In this document: one piece after another, positions 1-12,274 of the stretch | Layout of the letters: each line of letters starts with the position of its first letter | How positions within the stretch are numbered: the stretch's first letter is position 1 | Assembly: GCA_951802425.1 (NCBI GenBank) | Contig: OX637797.1 | Coordinates: 4,402,001 to 4,466,000 of the forward strand | Source of the DNA: Clavaria fumosa | Lineage: Eukaryota > Basidiomycota > Agaricomycetes > Agaricales > Clavariaceae | Length of the DNA stretch: 64,000 nucleotides | Direction: 5' to 3' | Notes under the pieces: model-generated | Told to the model about the DNA's origin: nothing | The model's database searches: none | The model's input: the letters and a program-made list of their open reading frames with translations, nothing else | Program-made: the position numbers and the translations under genes

Positions 1-600
1 TGGTCCTTTTTGGTCACTTTATTGAGACCATGGAAATCAACACAGTGTCAGAGTGTTCCATTCTTTTTCTGGATGAAGAGCACAGGTGCTCCATGTGGAG
101 AATGGCTCAGACATATGGATCTGATGCAGAGATGCTCATCCAGAAACTTGTGGAGTTCACTGAGTTCAGACTGCAACAAAGGATAGACTATACCTGGCAG
201 AAGAGATTGCCCCTCCAGATGGTTGGTGCAGAGCCAGGGTGTCTGCCTTCTTTTTACTGAAGATGTCCAGAAAATCCCTGTACTCCTCTGGGACAGAGAG
301 GAGATCCTCCTGGGTGGTGTCAAGGACGTGCTGCAGATGATGGTTGAGCCAAAGCACATGGAATGGAGACAGACAGAGAGACAGAGGTGGACAAAGGGAC
401 AGAATGGAGAGTGCTGGCCAGTGCACCCTCCAGGACAGATTCCAGAGTTTTTTTCTCATTTATAGATGGTCTGGGTGTTATCTGGGCAGTAGTCCAGTCA
501 ACCAGCAGGTTGCGTTGGAACAGCCAATTCATTCCCAAGATCACATCACATGAGGGGTCAAGATCAGTAAGATGTTAGTCAGATCCATGGGGGAGAGCTG
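1..600 (-). pseudogene. Ty3/gypsy pol fragment (protease end to RT start), truncated by window edge
   Basis: Read on the minus strand, broken frames give the end of a retropepsin (ILGMNWL), then the linker VPEEYRDFLDIFSKKKADTL, then the start of reverse transcriptase (HGAPVLFIQKKNGTL, followed at the edge by CVDFHGLNKVTKKDR). The reading passes through at least three frames, so the copy is dead. The linker and RT start closely match the element at the right edge of the window (VPEEYHDFADVFSKTKADTL, HGAPVLFVRKKDGSL), so both belong to one gypsy lineage but lie in opposite orientation. No LTR was seen. Confidence 0.8.
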
Positions 601-601
601 A

Positions 602-3600
602 ATGGAGAGCTGGACTGCTTTGGTAACCCAGATGGAGGTGCCTTGTGAACTACTTGCCATTTCCAGAGATGTCCGCAAAAAGATGAAGGATATGGTCACT
701 GCCCGCCGTGTTCTGGTCACGGTCTCTGCAGTGCAGGATACACTCTACACAAATGTTACGGCTCCGGACACCTCCGATCTCGTTGTGGCAGTCGATGCCG
801 CTCCGCTCCGCATTGTAGAAGGCATATTGGATGGTCGAATCGCTGTGGAGTGCCTTCTCGACCAGGGAAGTTCGATTGTAGCAATGCGGCGAGACGTCTG
901 GGAGAAACTTGGCAATCCACTACACTCTGAACACGTTATTCACATGGAATCCTCTCATGGTACCATTGCTCTGATGCTCAGACTCATCAAAAATTCCCCT
1001 TTACAGATCGGTCTGTGCACGTTCCATGTTCAAATGCAAGTGGCAGACACACTGCCCTGCGAGGTTCTTGTCAGACGACCATTTTTTATGCTAACTGGCT
1101 CGCAAACAATCGATCATCCCCATGGGGCCCAGGACCTCATTCTAAATGATCCAAACACAGGAGAACGAATCATAGTGCCAACAAAAGAGCGAATCCCGAT
1201 CTGCAAAACATTGAAGAATAAGAAACCGCATCCGGATTTTTGATGGCTGGAGCCTCGAACATCCGCAAATCTATGGACTCACCTCTGATCAATGTGGACA
1301 TGGAAACTATACCCAAATATGAGACTCCAGCCATCTTTTCCACTTCCGTTCAGAATTCCTCATCATCTCTTTGTAAATCTAGCCCCTCTTGATCCTTGTA
1401 TCAGTGTCTTGGACATTTCTCTCGATTCTGTTGATTCCCCAGTGTAGTAGGCTGTACAGGTGTTGGCTGCAAATAGATGTTCGTGGCCGGGTTCTTCAGG
1501 GGGTCTTATTACACAATGGGTACACTAGACAGAACCTTGGAGGATGTGGAGGTTGAGTGTAAAAAGGTTCAGAGAGTGAAAATATACGTTGTCCGGAGTA
1601 TCCGGTATCGGATCCGATAGAGTCCGATGTTTGGATCGAAGGTTGGAGGGGCCAGCAACGACGAAGGCCAGCGGATCAATAGGTACGACGAAGGGTGAGC
1701 TTGCTAAAAATCACAGCACGATGTGGGCATTCAAAAAGCTGGATTTCCATATAGTCCGAAGTGTGCTTAAGTACAGTTCTGTAAGTACGGCAAATTGGAA
1801 TGTATGGAAATGTCCGGAAAACATATGGAACAGCGCCATGTCGCGTGAAGGGTTATATGGAGGAGTTATATCACAAGGGAATTGAGTAGCTCAGAGGAAT
1901 GAAATGTCCGATGTCCGGACCGCTCGTAAACTGAAGGAAAGTGGGGCTGGTACAGCAAAGGGGTATTAGGAACAATGGGCAAAGTACTGCAAAGGGTTTG
2001 AAACGTTCAAATGATTGAATGGTTGAAAGGGATCACAATATGAAATTTACAGCATGTTATATGAAATAAAGGAATGGGAATGGAATAGTGAGTATGTCGA
2101 GCGCTGACCATGCTGGAGTGATGAAATAGAAAGGCGTGGGCGGTGTGTGAGACCTGCGGGCTGTGATCGTCACGGGGGATTGAAGACCGGGGAGTCCGAT
2201 ATCGAATATATATCAGATGCTATTGGACGTTATCGGACGGTGTCAGATGGTTATCAGATCGTATCGCACGTAATTGCCTTGGATCGCAAAATATCCGGAT
2301 AGTCGGTTTCTGTCATATTTCCGTGTTTAGACCACATATAATCCTTACACCGGTCGCTACCAAATGTGAACTGACACATCCGAATATCGCATATCCCCTG
2401 TACAACAATTCCTCCGAAATGAAGGTCCTGTCTACAGATGCCATTTTGCCAGTTTACTTAGGAAAGAAATATAAGAAGGTGGCGAACTGCATCAATCCAA
2501 TCAAAGCGACAGTACCCGAAGAATTCTGTATTGTCTGACGATGGCATCCAGACCCCCTAGCCGATATACCGACTCTTCCAACACACCCCCCCGATTTCAC
2601 CCCCAGTCTCTGATATACTCAAGACCAGAAAGATGCGCATAACACAAACCCCACCGGATTCTTATGGCCGGAGGAAGAAGAACTTGTTCACTATCTTATC
2701 AAAGCCCAGGAAGATGCCTTCGCTTGGATGGAGACTGAAAAAGGACGATTCAACGCAAAATACTTTGATCCAATTATCATCCCAACAGTCAAACATGTCC
2801 CCTGGATTTTCAAAAATATACTGATTCCCCCTGGCATCTACAATGAAGTCCTAAAGGTTATCTGAGAAAAGATAGCAGCTGGAGTCTACGAAGAATCCAA
2901 TTCATCTTATCAGTCCCAGTGGTTTTGTGTGTTAAAGAAAGATGGAAAGTCCCTCTGACTCGTACACAACCTCCAGCCATTGAACAAAGTCACTATCAGC
3001 AACTCGGCAGTTCCCCCAATAATGGAGGTTTTTGCAGAATCATTTGCTGGACGCGGATGCTACGGATCACTCGATTTATTTGTCTCCTTCGATCAACAGT
3101 CTCTCGATGAGTGAAGCCGAGACCTTACCACATTTCAAACCCCTCTCGGAGTCAAACGGCTCACTTGCATCCTGATGGGATACACCAACGTGACGCAAAT
3201 TATGCATGGAGACATCACGCATATCTTGCAAGATGAAATTCCGCATGTCACCATCCCATTTGTAGATGATGTAGCAATTAAGGGCCCAGAAACCCGATAC
3301 AAGCTTCCGGATGGCACTTACAAGACGATCCCGGAGAATCCGCAAATATGGCAGTTTGTTTGGGAGCATTTAAATAATGTCAACCGGGTGCTCCAACGAA
3401 TCAAGAAAGTCGGAGGAACCATTAATGGCAAGAAAACAACAATTTGCACCCCCGAAACAATAGTTACTGGACACATGTGCACATATGAAGGGCAAGTTCC
3501 GGATGCTTCCAATGTTCAGCGTATTCGAGACTGGCCTCCATGTGAAACACTCACAGATGTCCGATCATTTGCAGACTACTCCAGATATTCATTAAAAACT

Positions 3601-5859
3601 ATGCAGTACTTGCCTGACCACTCATCAATCTGACTTGCAAGGATGTTCCATTCAGGTTTGAAGAAGAAGAGCAAAATTTGATGGACCGACTTAAGGATGT
3701 AATAGTCAACTCATCCACCGTTCGACTGATCAATTACCGCTCTGGATGGCCCGTGATTATGGCCATTGACTCGTCCAACATCACAGTCGGCTTTGCGCTA
3801 TTTCAAATCAGAGAAGATGGAATCTGGTACCCATCTAGATTCAGTTTGATTACCTGGAATGAACGCGAGGCCTGATACTCTCAAGCAAAAATTGAGTTAT
3901 ACGGACTGTTCTGCGCACTTCAGTCATATCGGATTTACCTTATCACCTTCCGAAATTCATTGTCAAAATGGGCACTAAATTCATTAAGGGTATGCTAAAC
4001 AATCCAGACATCCAACCAAACACTGCCATGAATCGATGGATTGCTGGTATACTGCTTTTCGATTTCGACCTTGTTCATATTCCCGCAAATAAACACACCA
4101 GAGCCGATGGATTATCATGCCGACATGCCACAGATGGTGAGGAAGACACTGAGTCCGAAGATCATGAAGAGTGGATCAATCGGAGCTATGTGTTCGCCAT
4201 GGAACACATGAATCGAGCACCGGAATCTTACTACCCATCCGAGGTGCACCCCCCTGGTATCACTCATACTGGCTTCCAACTTCACACAGGATTGATGCTA
4301 CTCAATTCGATGGTACCATCCAATGATTCACCAGCCCCCAACGAATCCTTCACTATCTTTATACCCTGGTCAGACGCAGCAAAGAAAAGATCCGCAAAAT
4401 TGAATCTTTCCTTCGAAACCTGATCCATCCTTCTGGCACCAACACAAACCAGTTCCGACGATTAGTCTGCTCCGCACCTGAGTTCTTCATCCTTGATAAC
4501 AAGCTATGGTGTCGCTGACCTAACAGATGCCACCAGGTAGTACCTCCGGACTACAAATGGCTTGCAATTATCACTGAGGCACACGATTCACTTGGCCACA
4601 AAGGTGTTTACATTATCCAGACATGTATCTTAAATCGGTTCTGGTGGCCGGTGTTGGATCAAGACGTAAAGTGGTTTGTCCAAACTTGTCACCAGTGCCA
4701 GACTCGGCAAATCTGGAAGATCTTTATTCCACCAATGGTCGCCACACCAGCCGGTCTTTTCCATTGAGCGCACATTGATACCATGTTCCTACCCAGGGCT
4801 CGCAGTTTTCGACTTCTTCTCCATGCCCGATGCTCATTATCCACATATCCGGAAGCGAGACTGCTACGAAACGAGACTGCCCGACTTCTCGGAACCTTCA
4901 TATTTGAAGATATACTGTGCTGATGGGGAGCAGTAGAGGAGATCATTATGGATAACAGTACCCCATTTATCAAGGCCCTCGATTTCCTCAAGAAATGGTA
5001 TGGAATCTGTCACATCTGTATCTCCAGATATAATTCCCGCACTAATGGCATCATTGAACATGCCCACCGGTCAGTCCACAAGTCGTTAATCAAAGCAGCA
5101 GATGGAGACAAATCGAAATGGCCAGACGTTTTACCCTCAGTCATTTGGGCAGAACGAACCACAATCCAATGATCCACCAGTCACTCTCCATTTTACATCA
5201 CACATGGCGTTGAACCACTTTTCCCTTTCAACATATCCGAAGCAACATATCTAATTCTGACCGCCGATGCCCCGATAACTACTGCGGAACTGATAGCCCT
5301 TCGAGCCTGCCAACTACAAAAATGAGAAGAAGATCTAGCAACAATCGCTGATAAAGTACTTGCTGCCCGAAAACAATCTGTCAAGCAGTTCATCGACACA
5401 CACCGGAACTCTATCATCAACTACGATTTCAAACCCGGATCACTGGTATTGATCTGCAATTTGGCTGTAGAAATGGCACTAAATCGGAAGACAAAACCGT
5501 GATTCTTCGGACTGATGATCATTGTTCGCCGAACTCAATACAGTGCATATATCCTCTCGGAACTCGATGGCGCTGTCTCAAAGATCCACTATGCAGCTTT
5601 CCGCATCATTCCATACTATCTGCGATTGCAAACATTGATTCCAGTCACATCTATCATCAATCAAGCGATGGAGATAAAAGAGCACATCTCACGCTATCAA
5701 CCACACGAGGCCTCACATAACTCTACCAACACCAAGGATGGGGAAAACCAAACTGCTGAACTATCTGATGAATTTGATAACGAAGCCACTGACACCGACG
5801 CTCCGAAATCTCGCCCACAACGCTCCGGAGCAACCCGAAACCTTCGGCCTCGCTATTAA
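602..5859 (+). pseudogene. Degenerate Ty3/gypsy polyprotein (protease, RT, RNase H, integrase)
   Basis: A decayed gypsy pol reads along the plus strand in the usual order. Retropepsin lies at about 602-1243, with LLDQGSSIVAMRRDVW where D-S/T-G is expected. RT lies at about 2640-3640, with IPFVDDVAIKGP as the catalytic YxDD-type box. RNase H lies at about 3660-4130 and ends in the family-typical HTRADGLSCR. The integrase H2C2 zinc finger is at about 4560-4720 (HDSLGHKG ... CHQCQTRQ), followed by the integrase core and C-terminal region to 5859. Many stops and frame changes break it, and an LTR of another family (1443-2349) sits between protease and RT. Its protease differs from that of the fragment to its left, so it is a separate, older element. 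Its own LTRs were not identified. Confidence 0.85.
1443..2349 (+). mobile_element. LTR of family A inserted in the gypsy pseudogene
   Basis: The 907-bp copy starts TGTAGTAGGCTG and ends ATCCTTACA, so it has TG...CA ends. It splits the gypsy pol, whose reading resumes right after it. The flanks are CCAG and CCGG, a 4-bp target duplication with one mismatch. The same sequence occurs twice on the minus strand at 7678-9464. No internal retroelement genes lie next to it, so it is probably a solo LTR. Confidence 0.75.
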
Positions 5860-6057
5860 GCATTTTTCTCTATCATATCCCTTATTTTTTCTTTAATCCA
5901 TTGATCTTTGACCAAAAAATAATAATTGAAATTTCGGACAAGTCCAAACTTTATACCTGGCGTCCCTTTTAACCTTTTTCTTACACTCTCACATCCTTTA
6001 CTCACTTCTCTTACACAATATAGTAATCCAATTGCAAAAGAAAAACACACAAAACAT

Positions 6058-7537
6058 TTATACAGTAAACAGCTCACCAAGGAGAAGCATCCAGAGCAAC
6101 TCGGCTCTGGCCTTCACCTGATCAGCCCCCCTTTCCATCATCTGGAGCGCCTCCCTCATAGACGACCCTGCCACCGTCTCCCGCTCCTTACCTTTCCGAC
6201 TCGGACCCACCTCCACTTTCTTTCGCTTTGCTGGCGGCTCCACCATCTCCACGCTATCATCATCCTCAATCTCGTCTTCTTCCTCCTCCTCTGGGGTCGT
6301 ATCTTCACGGACTGGTGCCCGCGTCGCACCCCGCCTCGGCCTCTTGCTCCCAGTTGCCTCCATCACCTTCAGACCTGCTCCGATACATTAGCTAATGCGG
6401 ATCCGATATTTTCTTGACTTACCTCCGGTGCCGGACACCGCCACCCTCTCGGCTTTCATTCCTGAAACATACCTTTCAGATTATTTCAACACCGAAATAA
6501 AAAGAATATTACTTACCTCGTACAGCCGAGAGACTGCACGACACCTTGTAGGTCCGACACCACTGACATGCCACTCCTTCCACTCCGTAACATGAGCGCC
6601 GCTTCCGGGCGCACGCTTCGCAGGCCGGCTTGTGTTCCTATTTTCCGGATCAGAGACCTAAGGCTCAAAAAAACCCCATTTGACAACTCACCTTGTCTCC
6701 AGGTTGCCATGCAGCTCGGGACCTGATGTCCGCTCCCGCTCCGGTCCTCCTCCCTCGCCCTCGTTTCTCTGCTGCCCCCCTCGCAATCTCAACCCATACC
6801 GGCGTCACCGTCATCCGCCCGCACACCCGATGCTCCAGAATGGGGGGACCTTGATGACTAGGTGATGACCCCCCGGCTCCCGCACTGACTGCCCCCACGG
6901 ATCCGTTTCTTCATTTACGCCCAGCTCCACCGCCTCCGTCAGATCCGTCACGGCCGGCACAACTGTTGCTGGTATTGTTGTTGTTGCTGTTGCTGTTGCT
7001 GCTGCTGCTGCACCCCCCTCTCCTCTTCCTCACCGTCCTCGCTCCCGACAATCCGATGCGCCCGGGCGAGTTGCGCCCTCTTCTCGGCAGCCCTCGCCGC
7101 CTCCGTCCGCCTCTCCTCCGCTGCGGCTCTCTCGGCGGCCGCCCTCTCCTCGCTCGTGCGTCTCTTTTCGGCCTCGGCCTCCTCCTGTTTCCTCGCCTGC
7201 TCGGCAGTCCATTCGTCCCCGCAGAGCCTCCGCCACTTCTTGAGCTTTCGCACAACGAGGATGAGTCCTTCGTCCACTTCCACGTCATCATCAATTGCAG
7301 CAATGTAGCCGGCAAGAAAATCATTCCATAAATTGTCAGTGCAATGTGAAAAAGAAAGAAAGATACACCATGCACAGCATCGCCCCCATACATCTGCACC
7401 CACTCTGCGTACTCACCATCCTGCCCCTGTTCCGGTAATTCTTCACCCAGCGCCATGGCCCGTGCCTCTATCATCGCCTGGACCGCATTTTGGAAGAGTA
7501 GGGAATCGAAGTTTTCCTTTGTTGAATAAGTTGACAT
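6058..7537 (-). CDS. Spliced gene with coiled coil and Zn2Cys6-like cysteine cluster, possibly frameshifted
   Basis: Exon 1 starts at 7537 (MSTYSTKENF) and is rich in short acidic segments. The next part (about 7340-6911) is a Glu/Ala/Arg coiled coil, then a CAG/CAA-rich stretch. An exon at 6637-6517 encodes C-EA-C-x6-C-x7-C-QW-C-x6-C, which fits the spacing of the fungal Zn2Cys6 binuclear cluster (CX2CX6CX5-12CX2CX6-8C). Two introns can be placed: 6638-6691 (GTGAGT...TAG) and 6375-6516 (GTAAGT...CAG); both join in frame. The last exon has a KRPRR basic motif and an acidic EEEEEDEIEDDD run, then stops at 6058. The reading shifts frame near the G-run at about 7012 and the C-run at about 6846, so either unplaced introns or homopolymer indels exist. 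A DNA-binding role is inferred from the cluster only. It sits directly downstream of an LTR (7678-9464), so it could be element cargo. Confidence 0.55.
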
Positions 7538-7677
7538 ATTGCTGTTGATGGAGAAAGCACAAGAGCCTGTTTGGACCCATGCGCGCCCACACAACACATA
7601 CTTCACAATCAATAAACGATTATTTGGCTTTGTTTGGTTGCAATCGAGGACGGTTGCATTTTCAGCCCCCAGGAGAA

Positions 7678-9464
7678 TGGAAGGATAATATACAGTTTAA
7701 ACAAGGAAGCATCACAGATACCGACTATCCAGATATTTTTCGCATCAAAGGCAACAGCGACCGATAGCGTCTGGGACGTCCGATAAATGTCTGATATCAG
7801 ACTCTCCGGTCTCCAGTCCCCCATGATGATCACAGCCTGCAGGTCACACGCACTGTCTACACCCTTCTATTTCATCACTCCAGCATGGTCAGTGCTCGAC
7901 ATACTTGCTGTTCCATTCCCCATCCTTTATTTCATATACCATGCTGTAAATTTCATATTGTGCTCCCTTTCAAGTGTCCACTAGTTTAAACATTTCAAAC
8001 CCTTTGCAGTATCTTGCCCATTGTTCCTAGTACCCCTTTGCTGTACCAGCTATGCTTTCCTTCATTTTACGAGCGGTCCAGACATGTGCTGGTCATCGGA
8101 CATTTGATTCCTCCAAACCGCTGTAAGGATGATATGCGGTTTAGACAAGGAAACATCACAGATACTGACTATCTGGATATTTAGGCATCAAAGGCAACAG
8201 CGACCGATAACGATCCGATACTGTCTGATAACATCCGGGACATCTGATAAACATCCAATATCGGACTCTCCGGTCTCCAGTCTGCCATGATGATCACAGC
8301 CCGCAGGTCATACACACCGCCCACATCTCTCTATTTCATCACTCCAACATGGTCAGCACTCGACATACTCACTATTTCATTCCCCTTCCTTTATTTCACA
8401 TACCATGCTGTAAATTTCATATTGTGATCCCTTTCAACCATCCAATCATTTAAACATTTCAACCCTTTGCAGTGCTTTGCCCATTGTTCCTAGTACCCCT
8501 TTGCTGTACCAGCCACACTTTCCTTCATTTTATGAGTGGTCCAGACATATGCTAGTTATCGGACATTTCATCCCTCCGACTCACTTATGAATTATGGCCC
8601 TTATATGACCCTGTGCACAATACCGCATTGCCTTCTGTAGCTTCCAGAGATTTCTGTAGGATCGGATTTGCTGTACTTAGAAAAATTGTACATAAGTATG
8701 TACCAGACTCTATGGAAATCCAGCTTTCTAGACGCCCATATTGCACTGGGATCTTTAGCAGGCTCACCCTTCGTCATACCCATTGATCCACTAGCCTTTG
8801 TCGTTGCCGGCCCCTTGAACCTTCGATCCGAACATCGGACTCCACTGGATCCGATACCGGATACTTTGGATAACATATATTTTCATTCTCTGAACATTTT
8901 ATACTCAGTCTCTACTTCCTCCAAGGTTCTGTCTAGTGTCTACGTCGTGTAACAAGACCCCCTGAAGAACCAGGCCATGAACACTTGTTTGCAGCCAACA
9001 CCAGTACAGCCTACTACACCGCATGACTCATTTATGAATTATGGCCCCTATATGACCTTGTACATGATATTGCATTGCCTTCTGTAGCTTCCAGAGATTT
9101 TCATAGGATCAGATTTGCTGTACTTAGAAAAATGTACATAAGTATGTACCAGACTCTATGGAAATCCAGCTTTTTGAATGCCCACATTGTGCTGTGATCT
9201 TTAGCAGGCTCACCCCTCGTCATACCCATTGATCCACTGGCCTTCATCATTGCCGGCCCCTCGAACTTTCGATCTGAACATCGGACTCCACCGGATCTGA
9301 TACTGGATACTTCGGATAACATATATTTTCATTCTCTGAACATTTTACACTCAGCCTCTACATCCTCCAAGGTTCTGTCTAGTGTCTCTGATGTGTAACA
9401 AGACCCCCTGAAGAACCTGGCCATGAACACCCATTTGCAGCCAACACCAGTACAGCCTACTACA
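7678..9464 (-). mobile_element. LTR of family A, interrupted by a second LTR
   Basis: On the minus strand the LTR starts TGTAGTAGG at 9464 and ends at 7678. Its two halves, 9464-9023 and 8117-7678, flank a full second copy. Without the insert and one duplicated tetramer it is about 886 bp, matching the 907 bp of the copy at 1443. Flanks (GACAT before, TTCTC after, minus strand) do not match. Either its partner sequence is rearranged or the sequence at lower coordinates is element interior. Confidence 0.7.
8122..9018 (-). mobile_element. Family A LTR nested inside another family A LTR
   Basis: A complete 897-bp LTR, TGTAGTAGG...CCTTACA on the minus strand, is flanked on both sides by CCGC (8118-8121 and 9019-9022, plus strand), a perfect 4-bp target duplication. 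Removing the insert and one tetramer rejoins the outer LTR, which explains the apparent partial tandem duplication here. Confidence 0.75.
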
Positions 9465-12100
9465 ATGTCCATAAAATTGTGGTACTCCTGTAGAACTATT
9501 TCTTTGGGGTTTGGGGGAGAAGTTTGGGTGGTTGCAGAACTCACGAGTATTGATTCATCATCATAGGGGTTGTTCGCAGGCTGAAAATGGAGGAGACCTA
9601 TAAATTCTCCTTGTTGTTCCAATTGACGAAGCATGGTGGCCTTGACCAATTGAACTTGCAGGGGTTTAGGAGATTTCGGTGTTGAGTTCATGAGGTCAGG
9701 AAGAGGTTTACTTGGGGGTTTCGCATCCAGAAGGGTGAGAGGGATAGTTGCGGAGCAGGCAGTCTGTCCAAAACTAAAGGAGAGGTTAGTCCAGTCAATC
9801 TTGGGGTTCCAGGTTCGCAGCCAGTCAAGCCCTAGAATGACGGGAGTGAGAGGATGGGTCTTGGTGATGAGGAACTTGATGGATTGGATGGTATTGTCAG
9901 GGAATTTTGTATTAGCGAGGATGTAGTGGGTGATATTGGAGCTGGAGGAACTTCTGTCAAAATATTGAAGAGGTAGGGGTTGTGGGAGTGGTATTAGGAG
10001 GTTCAGATGGGTGTTTGCAAGAGTAAAATCGATAAAATTCATTGATGTGCCACAGTCAACAAGAGTATTGAGAGGAATCGAGCCAAAATCTGGGATTTGC
10101 ATTTTTATGAGAAAGGATTGGGAGGACTGGGAAGCAATAGGCATATTAGAAAAGTTGCAAAGAAACTGAGAAGAGGAGGAACTAGTCGCAGCCCATGTGG
10201 GTATGGGGGTTGGTTCATCGTGACTCAGAGTTCCCCCGGAAGCTCCTGAGTCACTTCCTCGTTTAACTCTTCATGCAGATCATCAACATCCTCTTCTACT
10301 TCTTCCTCAACTTCATATGCTTCCTGGAAGTCTTCCTCTCCTTCCTCAAGCGTAAACACTGCTTGTCCGGCTACTTGTCAATCGGGGCATGCTGTGCTGT
10401 AATGTCCGGGCTTCCCACATCTCAAACACAAATTTCCCTGACATTGTTGTTCTTGTTCCTCATCACTGAGGGGAATGTAAGGTGGATTTGGATTCGGCTG
10501 GCAGGGTGGATTAGCAGGTCGCAATGTGGTCATGGGGTTTTCTGTGGCTGGTCTGGGCATCGGAGGATTGTTGCCAGCAGCTGGATAAGGTCGCGACATG
10601 TTCACGAAGTTGTGATTTCCACCTTGTTGAGGAAGGGGGCGATTTCTGCCTTGTTGAGCAGGGGGATGAGGAGCAGGAGGGTTGGCGCGAAAATTGGGTT
10701 CGGTGGGTCTCGCTCTCATACTCCCAGTGCCTCTGATTGATTTGCATTGCCAAATCTTGAAGTTCCTGATACATTGTAGGTCACAGAATGACCTTCATAG
10801 CCTCTTTGATGCACATGGACAGTGAACGATAGAGTTCCAATTGCAGAGCAGCAGAATTCCAGTTGGACTCAAAGGCGAAGGACTCGAAGCATATAATATG
10901 GTTCGAGAACCATTCGTTTTTGCCCATCTGCAACATATGGAGGTTCTGGTCCACCTCGATCTGTGTGTTAACCACTCCAAACATCCCTCCAAACTCACAG
11001 ATGAACCCTTCCCACGAGTGTAAGGCTGGGTGTTTGGGATTGAATTGAAGGAGGGAGGTGTAGTGGCTCTGCATGGTGCCCATGAGGTAAGAGGCTGCAA
11101 ATGTGACCTTCTCATGATCCCCTTGAAAGGTTATGGGTTTCACAAAGAAAGTCATTAGGCATTCCATGACAAAGGGTTTCCATTTACACTGGTTGCAACC
11201 ATTGAATGGCTTGGGGTGCCTAGTGTCAAGCTTAGATTCTCAGGCAGAAGTGTTTTAAGCTGATGGTCTTTTGGAAGGAGGGGCCTGGTAATAGTAGTGG
11301 TGATGGTGGGTACCAGGTGCCTCATCTTGAAGCATGGTAGTGAGGTGTGGAGGCATAGGGGGGACTGGAGGGGCCTGCAGGGCTTCAGCCTGAGACAGGG
11401 GGCAAGATGCTGGTTGCATCTCCATCGGAGGTACTGGTCATGCTTCCAGTTGAGGAATATGGAAGGGTTAGACCGGTATCTCGAGGCAGGGGGCAGGTTG
11501 AAGCATTGCTTCGGTCCCTATAGGGTTACGAGGGAGCGCCCTGCTCAGAGTAGTGGCTGGTTGTGTCCAAGTGGGCCAGCTGCTATGAGGGGTGGTGTAC
11601 CCAGGGATTCTGGAGACAATGGCAGGTCATTCATCAGGCACAGCAGGATTTGCAAAGTTCTGCAGAGATTGGGCCACAACCTGGAAAAGTGGGGCCATAT
11701 CCCAGGGTCCTCTGGCAGGATGAACTGATCTCGGAGGTCGCGAGGGGGTATCCAGGTCAGGGGGAGTGGGGACTCCACAGTCAGTGGTTCCTGGGTACTG
11801 ATGCTGACTCTTGTATAGTTGGTTCTGTGGGTTAGCACAGAATCTGTCCATCAATCATACCAAAGGCTCATAAAGATTTGTGGTCTCTATGAGATACGCC
11901 AGTTCTTTGTCAAGGGTTCCTGCTTCGTACTGGCAGTGAGTATTATTAAGGATTTGGTAAGTACGGTGGCAAGGACAGTCAAAGTGCAGGTAGCCATGCT
12001 GCTCTACAAGGGACTTGGCTTCTTCACACAGGGATGAAGCTTGGCTGGGGTGATTTGGGTGGTTTCCTTGGGTTGTGATTGAACGATGGATGCCGGTCAC
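9465..12100 (-). pseudogene. Ty3/gypsy gag-protease fragment
   Basis: On the minus strand, from high to low coordinates: an N-terminal gag-like segment (12100-11545, broken), a capsid-type Retrotrans_gag region (about 11167-10780, containing YLMGTMQSHYTSLLQF), a proline-rich linker, a CCHC zinc knuckle at about 10420-10380 (CLRCGKPGHYSTAC, CX2CX4HX4C), and a retropepsin from 10144 with LVDCGTSMNFID, where the usual D-S/T-G reads D-C-G-T. The frame changes several times. The protein is cut at 9465 by the LTR at 7678-9464, and no RT follows. The LTR at 12275-13613 lies upstream in the right orientation to be its 5' LTR. Confidence 0.75.
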
Positions 12101-12274
12101 TCTTGAACAGTGGTAGGCGGCTCACAGGTAGCCTCCAAGGCCATTGGAGTAATCGCACGGCTGCCTGTGCGGGTCTGAAAGTGATGAGTGATAGGTTGGG
12201 GAGGAGTGTGACTGGTGGACATAATAAATGGTTCTGGGTGTTGAGTGGTGGGGTGAGGGGGAGACTTGATATTA

